From NCBI GenBank assembly GCA_963754285.1, contig CAVWFN010000014.1, forward strand, positions 51,379 through 115,378: 64,000 nucleotides of DNA. The letters run 5' to 3'. The notes below the pieces were generated by a model. It was not told where the DNA came from and made no database searches. It saw only the letters and a program-made list of their open reading frames with translations. Of the stretch, positions 51,616-59,794 are shown piece by piece. A program made the translations under genes and the position numbers. This DNA comes from RYN-133 sp963754285. GTDB taxonomy: Bacteria; Actinomycetota; Actinomycetes; Mycobacteriales; Jatrophihabitantaceae. How positions within the stretch are numbered: the stretch's first letter is position 1; each line of letters starts with the position of its first letter.

Positions 51616-52053
51616 CTACTCGGGCAGCACCGGCAGGCCGCGTTCGTCGAGCGGCCAGAACGGGTTGTGGGCGACTTCCCATGCGTGCCCGTCCGGGTCG
51701 GCGAAGTAGGCGTGGTAGCCACCCCACTCGGTCGCCTGCGCCGCCTTGACCACGTTCGCGCCGGCAGCCTCGGCCGTGGCCACCGCGGAATCGACGGCTT
51801 CACGATCGGCGAGGTTTATCGCGAGCGTCACCCCGCGGAAGGCGGGTGGTTCGGTACGCGGCAGCTGGGCGTCGTCAGCGAGATCGTCTGCGCCGTAGAG
51901 GCCGAGCAGTCCGCCCGCGGTGCGGAAGAAACTCACCTCGCCGGGCGCCGAGGCGGACGACAACGGGAACCCGAGCGCCTCGTAGAACGCGGTCGACGCG
52001 GCGACGTCGCGCACCCCGAGCGTGACCAGAGTGACAGCCGGAGTCAGAGCCAT
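51616..52053 (-). CDS. VOC (glyoxalase/bleomycin resistance) family protein
   Basis: 145 residues: VTLVTLGVRDVAASTAFYEALGFPLSS and the second module ending WGGYHAYFADPDGHAWEVAHNPFWPLDERG, the standard beta-alpha-beta-beta-beta pair. Metal ligands are not obvious apart from the C-terminal Glu in WEVAHNP. Function not predictable beyond the fold. Convergent with the SDR, 1 nt between stops, and divergent from pup. Confidence 0.8.
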   Translation of the reverse strand: MALTPAVTLVTLGVRDVAASTAFYEALGFPLSSASAPGEVSFFRTAGGLLGLYGADDLADDAQLPRTEPPAFRGVTLAINLADREAVDSAVATAEAAGANVVKAAQATEWGGYHAYFADPDGHAWEVAHNPFWPLDERGLPVLPE

Positions 52054-52125
52054 ACCGGCACGCTAACCGGCATTGCCGACAACGCCGGGTTAGGGTGAAG
52101 TTGCCAAGAGAAAGGGGAGCTGACG

Positions 52126-52332
52126 ATGCCCACTCACGACAGCGGCCAGAGCCGGCCCCAGAAGCAGCAGGACGAGGTCGCCGAGGTCGATGCCGAGGCG
52201 CAGTCCGACGTGGCCGAGCGGCACGAGAAGCTGACCGAGGACGTGGACGCGATTCTCGACGAGATCGACGATGTCCTCGAGACGAATGCCGAAGACTTTG
52301 TACGTGCGTTTGTCCAAAAGGGCGGCCAATAG
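52126..52332 (+). CDS. pup: Prokaryotic ubiquitin-like protein Pup
   Basis: 68 residues, preceded by AAGAAAGGGGAG. Highly charged, with the Pup core LTEDVDAILDEIDDVLETNAEDFVRAFVQKGGQ. The C-terminal Gln must be deamidated to Glu by Dop (not in this window) before PafA joins it to substrate lysines. The Arg/Gln/Lys-rich N-terminus is disordered and threads substrates into the Mpa-proteasome. Located directly upstream of prcB, as in other actinobacteria. Confidence 0.97.
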   Translation: MPTHDSGQSRPQKQQDEVAEVDAEAQSDVAERHEKLTEDVDAILDEIDDVLETNAEDFVRAFVQKGGQ

Positions 52333-52355
52333 CGGCTCGCCTCGGCTTGATCTAC

Positions 52356-52390
52356 ACGGGATTACGGTCGAACTTCGACCGTTTTCCCGT
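52356..52390. promoter_or_regulatory. 35-bp palindrome between pup and prcB
   Basis: ACGGGA-TT-ACGGTCGAA (52356-52372), central C, then TTCGACCGT-TT-TCCCGT (52374-52390): 15 paired positions around a 1-nt centre with one 2x2 internal loop. As RNA it forms a strong stem with TTTT in the right arm, lying 23 nt after the pup stop. It could attenuate or process the pup-prcBA message, or be a protein-binding site in DNA. Confidence 0.6.
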
Positions 52391-52475
52391 CTTGATCAGG
52401 GCCCGGCCGACGGGCGGGCCTGCACCGTTGCTGGGTAGGGTCGCTGGTGACCGTCCCACCCAGCGAGGAGCAACG

Positions 52476-53300
52476 TTGAGCAACGAGCGACCCGGCGTCC
52501 ACGGGATACTCCGGTACGCGACGTCACCGGGTTCGTCGTCGTTCGCAGAGTTCCTCTCCGCAGCAGCACCTGACCTGCTGCCGCGCGCGCACGCGAACAA
52601 CGCCGATCTGCCGCACGGCACGACGATCGTCGCCGCTACCTTCGACGGCGGCGTGGTCATGGCCGGCGACCGCCGTGCCACTGCCGGGAACCTCATCGCG
52701 CAGCGCGACATGGAGAAGGTGTTCGCGGCCGACGATTACAGCCTCGTCGGCATCGCCGGCACGGCCGGCCTCGCGATCGAGATCGTTCGGCTCTACCAGG
52801 TCGAACTCGAGCACTACGAAAAGATCGAAGGCACTCAGCTCACCCTGGACGGCAAGGCGAACCGGCTCGCGACGATGATTCGCGGCAACCTGGCGCAGGC
52901 GATCCAGGGACTGGCGGTCGTCCCGCTGTTCGCAGGATTCGATGTGGACGCATCGGATCCGGCCGACTCGGCGCGCATCTACAGCTTCGACGTTGCCGGC
53001 GGGCGCTACCCCGAGCGGTACTTCCACTCGGTCGGCAGCGGGTCGCTGTTCGCCCGCGGCGCGCTGAAGAAGCTCTGGCGTCCGGGCCTCGACCGGGCGG
53101 GCATCGTGCGCGTCGTCGTCGAAGCGCTGTACGACGCTGCCGACGACGATTCGGCCACCGGCGGCCCCGACATCACCCGCGGCATCTATCCGGTCGTCCT
53201 CATCGCCGGTGCCGACGGTACCGAGCGGGTCGAGCAGGACGAACTCGCCGACGTCGTTCGCGAGATCCTCGCCGACCGCGTAAACCGTCCGGGCAGCTGA
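52476..53300 (+). CDS. prcB: Proteasome beta subunit PrcB
   Basis: 274 residues from a TTG preceded by GAGGAG at 5-nt spacing. The 48-residue propeptide ends LPHG and the mature N-terminal nucleophile is Thr49 (HG|TTIVAATFDGGVVMAGDRRAT). Other proteasome residues are present: MAGDRRATAGNLIAQRDMEKVF with the Asp and Lys of the active site, and HSVGSGSLFARGALK with SGS. Forms the inner rings of the 20S core. Transcribed with prcA, 13 nt downstream. Confidence 0.95.
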   Translation: MSNERPGVHGILRYATSPGSSSFAEFLSAAAPDLLPRAHANNADLPHGTTIVAATFDGGVVMAGDRRATAGNLIAQRDMEKVFAADDYSLVGIAGTAGLAIEIVRLYQVELEHYEKIEGTQLTLDGKANRLATMIRGNLAQAIQGLAVVPLFAGFDVDASDPADSARIYSFDVAGGRYPERYFHSVGSGSLFARGALKKLWRPGLDRAGIVRVVVEALYDAADDDSATGGPDITRGIYPVVLIAGADGTERVEQDELADVVREILADRVNRPGS

Positions 53301-53313
53301 AGGAGATCTCGCA

Positions 53314-54078
53314 ATGTCCATGCCCTTCTATGCCTCGGCCGAGCAGATCATGCGCGACCGGTCCGAGTACGCGCGCAAGAACGTGTCGCGCGGACGCGGC
53401 GTCGTCGTGCTCAAATACCCGGACGGCATCCTGCTCGTCGCCGAGAACACGTCCAACACGTTGCACAAGATCAGCGAGATCTACGACCGCATCGCGTTCG
53501 CCGGCGTCGGCAAGTACAACGAGTACGAGAATCTGCGCGTGGCCGGCATCCGCCTCGCCGACCTGCGGGGCTACTCCTACGACCGCCGCGACGTGACGGC
53601 CCGCGCGCTGGCCAACGCGTACGCGCAGACCCTCGGCGCCATCTTCACCGAGCAGCAGAAGCCGTACGAAGTCGAGATCTGCGTGGCCGAGGTCGGCGAC
53701 AACTCCGACGACGATCAGCTGTACCGACTGACCTACGACGGCACGATCGTCGACGAGCCGGACTATCTCGTCATGGGTGGCCAGTCGGAGGCGATCGCGA
53801 CCGAGCTGCGTCGCAACTTCACCGCGGGCGCGTCGCTGCACGACTGCCTTGTCGCGGCTGTGTCGGCACTGGGTTCGGCCGGTGGCAGCGACGGGAAACC
53901 GCGCGAGCTGCCCACGTCGCAGCTCGAGGTCGCCGTGCTCGACCGCACCCGCGGCAAGCGCAAGTTCCGTCGCATCACCGGCGCCGCGCTGACCCAGTTG
54001 CTTCCCGCGGCGAACGGGACGACCGACTCCGCCGCAACCGAACCGGCCGACGAGATCGACCCCGACGACCTGCCGTAG
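53314..54078 (+). CDS. prcA: Proteasome alpha subunit PrcA
   Basis: 254 residues: MSMPFYASAEQIMRDRSEYARKNVSRGRGVVVLKYPDGILLVAENTSNTLHKISEIYDRIAFAGVGKYNEYENLR is typical of actinobacterial alpha subunits, with the N-terminal gate segment. Builds the outer rings and docks the Mpa/ARC ATPase. The acidic C-terminal tail (DSAATEPADEIDPDDLP) is variable in the family. Followed by a nested hairpin element. Confidence 0.95.
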   Translation: MSMPFYASAEQIMRDRSEYARKNVSRGRGVVVLKYPDGILLVAENTSNTLHKISEIYDRIAFAGVGKYNEYENLRVAGIRLADLRGYSYDRRDVTARALANAYAQTLGAIFTEQQKPYEVEICVAEVGDNSDDDQLYRLTYDGTIVDEPDYLVMGGQSEAIATELRRNFTAGASLHDCLVAAVSALGSAGGSDGKPRELPTSQLEVAVLDRTRGKRKFRRITGAALTQLLPAANGTTDSAATEPADEIDPDDLP

Positions 54079-54079
54079 C

Positions 54080-54160
54080 CGACAGTGGTCAGTTTCGACC
54101 CGCAGTGGTCAGTCGCAACTGACCACTGCGGCCACAACTGACCACTGTCGTGACCACTGG
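54080..54160. repeat. Nested four-arm inverted repeat (core CAGTGGTCAGT) between prcA and the Rieske gene
   Basis: Outer arms 54080-54094/54136-54150 are perfectly complementary over 15 bp. Inner arms 54102-54113/54118-54129 are perfect over 12 bp with a 4-nt loop (CGCA). All four arms share CAGTGGTCAGT or its complement, and a fifth partial copy (TGACCACTG) follows at 54151-54159. It fills the gap between converging prcA and Rieske genes, so it may be a bidirectional terminator. Confidence 0.85.
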
Positions 54161-54168
54161 CGACGGGC

Positions 54169-54582
54169 TCAGGACGTGACGATCTCGCCGTTCTTGACGG
54201 TCACGTCGACCTTGGCCAGGGGCGCCGGCGCGGGTGGCTGGATCACGGCGCCGGTGAGCGCGTTGTAGATCGAGCCGTGGCACGGGCACACGGCCCGGTT
54301 GCCGTCAGCCGCGACCGTGCAGCCCTGGTGCGTGCAGATCGCGCTGAAACACGCGACGGTGTTCGCGGTCGGACGCGACACGATCACCGGCTTGCCGCCC
54401 GCGTTGGCCGAGATGGCCTTGCCGACCGCGATCGCCGAGACCTTGGCGACCTGCGTCCCGGACTTGGCGGGCGCCCCCGACCCCGTGGATGTACCGCCGC
54501 CGCATGCTGCCAAACCAACGACGCCGACCGCGCTCGCACCTGCCGCGAGCGCTGCGCGCCGAGAAATTTCCGAAGTCGTCAT
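54169..54582 (-). CDS. Rieske [2Fe-2S] Tat lipoprotein
   Basis: 137 residues from MTTSEISRRAALAAG. The twin Arg (Arg8-Arg9) and lipobox LAAC (Cys27) indicate Tat export and lipidation. The Rieske motifs CTHQGC and CPCHGS lie in the C-terminal domain, preceded by a Ser/Gly linker. It is a small soluble-domain Rieske protein such as those in arsenite-oxidase-like or envelope redox roles. The upstream ATG at 54642 is rejected because it precedes the predicted promoter at 54590-54617, which would give a nearly leaderless message. Divergent from the sigma/anti-sigma pair and probably controlled by it. Confidence 0.85.
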   Translation of the reverse strand: MTTSEISRRAALAAGASAVGVVGLAACGGGTSTGSGAPAKSGTQVAKVSAIAVGKAISANAGGKPVIVSRPTANTVACFSAICTHQGCTVAADGNRAVCPCHGSIYNALTGAVIQPPAPAPLAKVDVTVKNGEIVTS

Positions 54583-54589
54583 ATTTGCT

Positions 54590-54617
54590 GGTACGGGGGT
54601 CCCTGGTAGCCGGTTCA
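54590..54617 (-). promoter_or_regulatory. SigL-type promoter for the Rieske lipoprotein
   Basis: Minus strand: TGAACC (54617-54612), 16 nt, CGTACC (54595-54590). The SigL consensus by recall is TGAACC-N16-CGTgtc; the CGT core and spacing match. The -10 element ends 7 nt before the ATG at 54582. Confidence 0.6.
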
Positions 54618-54644
54618 CGATCAACGACGTTACGTGGCTCATGC

Positions 54645-54672
54645 TGAACCGATGCCGTGCGAGGGACGTGTC
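54645..54672 (+). promoter_or_regulatory. SigL-type autoregulatory promoter
   Basis: TGAACC (54645-54650), 16 nt, CGTGTC (54667-54672): a complete match to the SigL consensus. It lies 29 nt upstream of the sigma-factor ATG. Confidence 0.75.
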
Positions 54673-54701
54673 AGTGACATGTACGTCTCACGGATGGAGC
54701 T

Positions 54702-55238
54702 ATGAGTGCCACACTCGTGGACCTGAGCGACGACCAGCTTCTGCGCACGCTGCACGACGAGCACGCCCACGCTTTGTGGACGTATGTGGTGCGGCTGACC
54801 GGTGGTGACCGCGCGAAGGCGCAGGACGTCGTCCAAGAGACGCTGCTACGGGCGTGGCGCACCCCATCCGTCCTCGACCAGAGCAAGGGCTCGCCGCGCG
54901 GGTGGCTCTATACGGTCGCTCGCCGCATCGTGATCGATGAGTGGCGTTCGTCGCGCACGCGTCCCGAGATCGTCACCGATGACCTGCCCGAGCCGCGCCG
55001 CACCGGCGACCTCGACGCCATCGCCCAACATGCTGTCGATCGTGATCTCGTGGTGTCTGCGCTGCGTACGCTGTCACCCGAACACCGCGAGGTCGTCGTC
55101 GAGTGTTACTTCCGCGGTTCGTCAGTTGCCGAAGCCGCGTCCGCGCTGGGAATCCCACCCGGCACGGTCAAGTCACGCACCCACTACGCCCTGCGCGCCC
55201 TGCGCTTGGCAATCGACGAGATGGGAGGTAGGTCGTGA
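54702..55238 (+). CDS. ECF sigma factor, SigL-like
   Basis: 178 residues. Region 2: LLRTLHDEHAHALWTYVVRLTGGDRAKAQDVVQETLLRAWRTPSVLDQ and GWLYTVARRIVIDEWRSSRTRPEIV. Region 4: LSPEHREVVVECYFRGSSVAEAASALGIPPGTVKSRTHYALRALR. This is the SigK/SigL-type ECF group of mycobacteria. The GTGA overlap with a zinc-type anti-sigma gene and the matching upstream promoter make it an autoregulated pair. Signals could be envelope redox stress, given the divergent Rieske gene. Confidence 0.85.
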   Translation: MSATLVDLSDDQLLRTLHDEHAHALWTYVVRLTGGDRAKAQDVVQETLLRAWRTPSVLDQSKGSPRGWLYTVARRIVIDEWRSSRTRPEIVTDDLPEPRRTGDLDAIAQHAVDRDLVVSALRTLSPEHREVVVECYFRGSSVAEAASALGIPPGTVKSRTHYALRALRLAIDEMGGRS

Positions 55239-55885
55239 GCACCGCCGATCCGCACCGCTTCGATGACGCGGCCTACGTCCTGGGTGCGTTGTCACCCGAG
55301 GAGCGGACTGCGTTCGAAGCGCACCTGGCCACGTGCGCCGAGTGCACCGATCGCGTCCGCGAGATCGGCACCATTCCCGCTCTGCTGGCCGGTATCACCG
55401 AGTCCGATCTCGTCGACGAACCGATGCCGGACACACTGTTGCCCTCGCTCATGCGACGCGCGAAAGCGCACCACCGTCGGCAACGACTGCTGATCGGATC
55501 ACTTGTCGCGGTAGCGGCGGCGTGCATCGCAGCGCTGATCGTCGCCGTGTGGCCCTCGTCGACGACACCCTCGCCGGCCCAGCACAACTTCGTTGCAGTC
55601 GCTGCGAACAGCCCGGTCCAAGCCAGTGCGACGCTGACCGCGAAGGCGTGGGGGACCGTCATCGACGTGCGCTGCCACTACCTCGAGGAAGACACCAAGT
55701 GGCACTTCCGCTACGACCTCGTCGCGTATGACCGGCAGGGCAAGCCGCACATGCTCGGTGACTGGAAGCTGCCGCCGGACAAGGACATCGACTACCGCAC
55801 GGGCACGTCGTTGACCCCGGCCCAGATCACGCGCCTCGACATCACGCTGTCCAACGGGCAACCGGTGCTGCGCCTCAAGCTCTGA
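55235..55885 (+). CDS. RslA-like zinc anti-sigma factor, membrane-spanning
   Basis: 216 residues, GTG overlapping the sigma stop. The cytoplasmic zinc-associated domain has HX3CX2C (His30, Cys34, Cys37 in EAHLATCAECTDRV), as in RslA/RsrA-type factors whose metal release upon oxidation frees the sigma factor. One TM helix (residues ~86-107: LIGSLVAVAAACIAALIVAV) and an outside anti-sigma-K C-terminal-like domain follow (SATLTAKAWGTVIDVRCHYLEEDTKWHFRYDLVAYDRQG). It should hold the neighbouring sigma factor inactive. Confidence 0.85.
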   Translation: MSTADPHRFDDAAYVLGALSPEERTAFEAHLATCAECTDRVREIGTIPALLAGITESDLVDEPMPDTLLPSLMRRAKAHHRRQRLLIGSLVAVAAACIAALIVAVWPSSTTPSPAQHNFVAVAANSPVQASATLTAKAWGTVIDVRCHYLEEDTKWHFRYDLVAYDRQGKPHMLGDWKLPPDKDIDYRTGTSLTPAQITRLDITLSNGQPVLRLKL

Positions 55886-57862
55886 CTAGAGCAGGTCGGG
55901 CTTGACCCACGGCTCGCCGTGCACGTGGTGGGCGAGCCACGCCCACACCGTCTCGTACCAGACGCGGGCGTTGCCGGGCTTCAAGATCCAGTGTCCTTCG
56001 TCGGGGTAGTAGAGGTAGGACGACTCGACGCCGGAGCGCTGCAGGTCGTACCAGAGCCGCAGTGCCTCGCCGATCGGCACGCGGTAGTCCTTGTCGCCGT
56101 GGATGACGAGCATCGGGGTCGTGATCGCCTTCAGGAAGTGATGCGGCGACCAGTCGGCATAGCGCTCGGGCTGGTCGGTCGGCAGGCCCCATTCGCGCGC
56201 CCAATACGCGGGATGGTCGGTCGTCGCCTGGAACTGGTCGAGCGCCCACAGGCTCGCGTGCGTCACGATGCACCGGAACCGATCGGTGTGCCCGGCGACC
56301 CAGTTGGCCATGTAGCCGCCGTACGACCCGCCCATCGCCGCGGTCTTGGTCTCGTCGATGTCGGGACGGGCGACGACGGCGTCGGTGATCGACATCAGGT
56401 CGCTGTAGGGGTTGCCACCCCACTGTCCCCAGCCACGGTCGATCATGGCTGCGCCGTAACCGGTCGACAGGGCCGGATCGGGCAGCAGCACGGCGTATCC
56501 CTTGGCGACCAGCAGCCACGGGTTCCAGCGCCACGCCCAGGCGTTCCAGCTGTTCAGGGGCCCGCCATGGATCCACAGCAAGAACGGCGCGGGGGAGTCG
56601 GCCGAGGCCTCGTCGGGCAGGGCCAGCCACCCTTCGATCGTCGTGCCGTCGGCGGCTGCCGTCGACACCCGCTCGAGCCGGCCGGGAGCGTCGGTCTTGC
56701 CGGGTGCGTCCAGCACGAGCGGCTCGCCATCGGTCGCGCCGGCGTCGAGGCGGACGGGACGAGGCGGGCTGTCGACGGCGTCACGCAGCGCGAACAGCGT
56801 TGCGCCGTCGGGGTGCACGCGGACGTTCGCATAGTGGCCGTTCGCGGTGACGCGGGTGGTCTCGCCCGACGCGACGTCGACGCGGAACACCGGGCAGTGG
56901 CCCTGCTGGTCGGCGGTGAAGAAGATCGCGCTGCCGTCGGCGGAGAACTGTGGACTGCCCGGCCACAGGTCGGGGTCGGTGACCAACTCGCGTCCTTCGC
57001 CGGAGGACAGATCGATCAGCCACAGCGAGTACTTCGGCGCGTTGTCGTAGTCGGAGTCGATCCCGCGCACGCAGATCACCGAGGCACCGTCGCGCGAGAC
57101 CGATGGTGTCCCGTACGACACGTGCGGTTCGTCCGCGAGCGTGCGGGTCGACCCGTCGGACGTGTCGATCGCGATCAGTTGCGCCCGCGGGTACCCCGGC
57201 TCGTCCGGCACGTTCCAGCTGACCACGACGGTCGAGCCGTCGGGGGTGAGGGCGAACCCGGTCTCGTCGAGCGCGCGTCCCGGGTCGGGGGTGAGGTCGA
57301 CCGGGTCGGCGTCGAGGTCGTGCAGCGCGAGCAGTCGAACCTGATCAGGGCCGAGATCGTGATCCCAGAACCGCACCGGTGACTCGGTGTGCAGCACCGC
57401 CGTGACCTTCTTGTCCTTGCGTGCCGTGCGCTTGGTCTCGTCCGCCTCGGCGTCGGACGTCCCCGCGAACGCCTTCGTCGCGACGACGACGGTGCCGGAC
57501 GACAGCGCGACGCTTGTCGCGCTCACGCCGCCCGGGCGTTTGAGCACACGCTCGGATTCGCCGATCGCGGGCAGCCGCCACAGTGCCGGTGGCTCGTCGT
57601 CGTCGGCGTCTCGCCCGGACGTGAACAGCAGCGATCCGTCCGGCAGGAACACCGGCGCCTTCTCGCCCTTGCTGGAGCGGGTCAGGCGACGCGCCGGCCC
57701 ACTCCCGGCCTGATCGAGCTCCCACAGCGAGCTGACGAACTTGTCGGCGTCGTCATTGAGATCGCTGACCGCGGCGACCAGCCTCGACCCGTCCGGGGAC
57801 AGGGCGAGGCCGTCGACGCGGCTGACCGCGAGGAAATCGTCGAACGAAGCGAAACCACTCAT
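55886..57862 (-). CDS. S9 family peptidase (prolyl oligopeptidase/acylaminoacyl-peptidase-like)
   Basis: 658 residues from MSGFASFDDFLAVSRV; a GTG 9 nt upstream is also possible. Beta-propeller N-terminal part (residues ~15-390) with repeats such as LALSPDGSRLVAAVS, ALTPDGSTVVVSW, SPQFSADGSAIFFTAD. Alpha/beta-hydrolase C-terminal part: LLWIHGGPLNSW, MGGSYGGYMANWVAGH (nucleophile Ser in GGSYGG), VIHGDKDYRVP (Asp) and PDEGHWILK (His). No signal peptide, so it is cytoplasmic. It cleaves oligopeptides or removes acylated amino acids. Confidence 0.9.
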   Translation of the reverse strand: MSGFASFDDFLAVSRVDGLALSPDGSRLVAAVSDLNDDADKFVSSLWELDQAGSGPARRLTRSSKGEKAPVFLPDGSLLFTSGRDADDDEPPALWRLPAIGESERVLKRPGGVSATSVALSSGTVVVATKAFAGTSDAEADETKRTARKDKKVTAVLHTESPVRFWDHDLGPDQVRLLALHDLDADPVDLTPDPGRALDETGFALTPDGSTVVVSWNVPDEPGYPRAQLIAIDTSDGSTRTLADEPHVSYGTPSVSRDGASVICVRGIDSDYDNAPKYSLWLIDLSSGEGRELVTDPDLWPGSPQFSADGSAIFFTADQQGHCPVFRVDVASGETTRVTANGHYANVRVHPDGATLFALRDAVDSPPRPVRLDAGATDGEPLVLDAPGKTDAPGRLERVSTAAADGTTIEGWLALPDEASADSPAPFLLWIHGGPLNSWNAWAWRWNPWLLVAKGYAVLLPDPALSTGYGAAMIDRGWGQWGGNPYSDLMSITDAVVARPDIDETKTAAMGGSYGGYMANWVAGHTDRFRCIVTHASLWALDQFQATTDHPAYWAREWGLPTDQPERYADWSPHHFLKAITTPMLVIHGDKDYRVPIGEALRLWYDLQRSGVESSYLYYPDEGHWILKPGNARVWYETVWAWLAHHVHGEPWVKPDLL

Positions 57863-57887
57863 GCGCCTCACGTTAGTGAGGCCGCGG

Positions 57888-59714
57888 TCACCCCTGCGTG
57901 ACGGGCAGGACGAGTCGCTGGCCGGGGCCGCCGGCGATCGACACCGGGTTCGATGTCATGCCACCGCGGTAGTTCGGCGACCCGGAGGCCACGATCAGTT
58001 CGAGGTGGTGGCCCTTGGCGAAGCGGTGCACGATGCCGGGGAGCCGCACGGTGAACGGCTTCGACACGTTGGCCACGCGGATCGGCGCCTCGAGCGCCTT
58101 GATCAGATGGCCGGAACCGTCAGCCGCGACGTCCTTGACCTTCACGAACAGCACCAGCTGACCCGCCGGGCCGGTGGACTGCGTGCCGGCGGCCGACGCA
58201 GAGTCGACTGTGAGGGTCACGCGCGGTGAACCGACCACGACCATCGCATGAGCGAGCTTGGCGCCGTCCCAGGTCGCGGAGTTGGCCGGCGAGTCCGTCT
58301 CGGGTGGGCCCTGCTTGCTGTAGCTGCCGATGACGTCGACCTTGTTCACCGAGGTCGGTACGCCGGCCGCGGGAGTCACGAACTGCTGCGCGGCGGTGTC
58401 GAGGTGCTTCGCGCTGGTGCGCAAGGTCTTGTCACCGGACAGATAGAACGTGCGCAGGTGCCCGACCGGGAACGTGTTGGACGCCTGGTAGGCCGGCGTC
58501 GCGATGCCCTTGTAGTGCACCCAGTCGCGGAAGTAGCTGAACTGCGGGCCGGTCGACGTGGCGGTGTGGCCCTTCAGGTAGTGGTCGAACCACGCCGCGA
58601 CCCGCTGCGTCTCGTACTGCGTGCGCGGGTTCGGGTTGGCCAGGTTCAGCTCACCGGGCGCCGGGGTCGACTGCGAGTGCCCCCACGACTGCCAGATCAT
58701 CTTGACCGGCGTGTGCTGCGCGCGCAGGGCCCGGTAGTTGGCCACGGCCTCGTTCAGGTTGAACAGCGTGTCGTTCTCGCCCTGGATCAGCAGCGTGGGG
58801 ATGCGGATGCGCTTCATGTAGCTCGCCACCGACGCGTGCCGGAAGGCTTTGAGCGCGTCGGGCTGGAAGTAGCCGGTCGATCCGCCGGTCACGAGCGCAG
58901 GGCACACGAACGTTGCGAAGTTCGGGCAGCCGAGCAGCCGCGTCGGATCCTGCTGTCCGCCCGAGAGCCCGTCGGCGGCACCGTCGGCGGAGAACAGCAG
59001 TCCCCAGGTCAGCTTGATCGCGCCGGGGTTGGACGTGGTCACGCCGCGCACCTGGTCGGTGTTGTTCGGGGCGAGTGAGTAGGTGAGGTCGTTCCAGGTG
59101 ATGAGCGGGACGATCGTGTCCAGGCGCGGGTCGTCGTCGGCGACGGCGAACTGGATCTCTCCGCCGTACGAGCCGCCGATCATGCCCACGCGCGGGTCGT
59201 AACGATCAGCGTGGCCGAGGTGGTCGCGCTTGTCGTGGATGACGACATTGAGCGGAGCAACCTTCTGGGTGTGGTTCGCGTCGGTGAAAGCAATGCCCGG
59301 CGCACCGCCGAGGAAGGAGACCAGCTGGCTGCCCGCGCGTCCGTCGTAGGACGGGTCGTCCAGGGTGATCTTGCAGCCGCTGCCGCCGAACCCGAGCCCC
59401 GAGTAGGACAGCACCTCATACCCGCGGCTGGCGAACGCCTTGCCGATGCCGGCCTGGTCGTCCTTCGAGCCGCCGAACCCGTTCGTGGTCAGGATCGCGG
59501 GTACTCGATGCGTCGGGCTGGCGCCGCTGGGCGTGTACAGGTCACCGATGATGTCGCAGGGCGTACCGCCCTTGGGGCCGGTGTGCACGAGGAAGTGCAG
59601 CGTGCGCACGGTGTACTTCGGGGTTGCGGCCGACGTAGGGCCCGCGCCGACAAGAGCGGCGGCCGCGGTAGCGGTCAGGGCGGTGGCTACGGCGGCGGCG
59701 ACGGTGCGGCGCAT
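57888..59714 (-). CDS. Secreted X-Pro dipeptidyl-peptidase/CocE-type alpha/beta hydrolase
   Basis: 608 residues starting MRRTVAAAVATAL, with GAGGAG 5 nt upstream; an ATG at 59729 is an alternative. Signal peptide to about residue 36. Hydrolase core: ILTTNGFGGSKDDQAGIGKAFASRGYEVLSYSGLGFGGSGC, VGMIGGSYGGEIQFAVA (Ser in GGSYGG), LLIQGENDTLFNLNEAVANYRAL (Asp) and SWGHSQSTP (His). The C-terminal ~170 residues form the jelly-roll (PepX_C-like) domain with LELIVASGSPNYRGGM. Probably an exported peptidase or esterase. Not clearly linked to its neighbours. Confidence 0.85.
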   Translation of the reverse strand: MRRTVAAAVATALTATAAAALVGAGPTSAATPKYTVRTLHFLVHTGPKGGTPCDIIGDLYTPSGASPTHRVPAILTTNGFGGSKDDQAGIGKAFASRGYEVLSYSGLGFGGSGCKITLDDPSYDGRAGSQLVSFLGGAPGIAFTDANHTQKVAPLNVVIHDKRDHLGHADRYDPRVGMIGGSYGGEIQFAVADDDPRLDTIVPLITWNDLTYSLAPNNTDQVRGVTTSNPGAIKLTWGLLFSADGAADGLSGGQQDPTRLLGCPNFATFVCPALVTGGSTGYFQPDALKAFRHASVASYMKRIRIPTLLIQGENDTLFNLNEAVANYRALRAQHTPVKMIWQSWGHSQSTPAPGELNLANPNPRTQYETQRVAAWFDHYLKGHTATSTGPQFSYFRDWVHYKGIATPAYQASNTFPVGHLRTFYLSGDKTLRTSAKHLDTAAQQFVTPAAGVPTSVNKVDVIGSYSKQGPPETDSPANSATWDGAKLAHAMVVVGSPRVTLTVDSASAAGTQSTGPAGQLVLFVKVKDVAADGSGHLIKALEAPIRVANVSKPFTVRLPGIVHRFAKGHHLELIVASGSPNYRGGMTSNPVSIAGGPGQRLVLPVTQG

Positions 59715-59794
59715 GGCGCTCCTCGACATTGGGGTTACCTGCAAGTAACAACGAGATGACTCGCGATGGGTTATGCCCCGACACGCCGTCGCGT

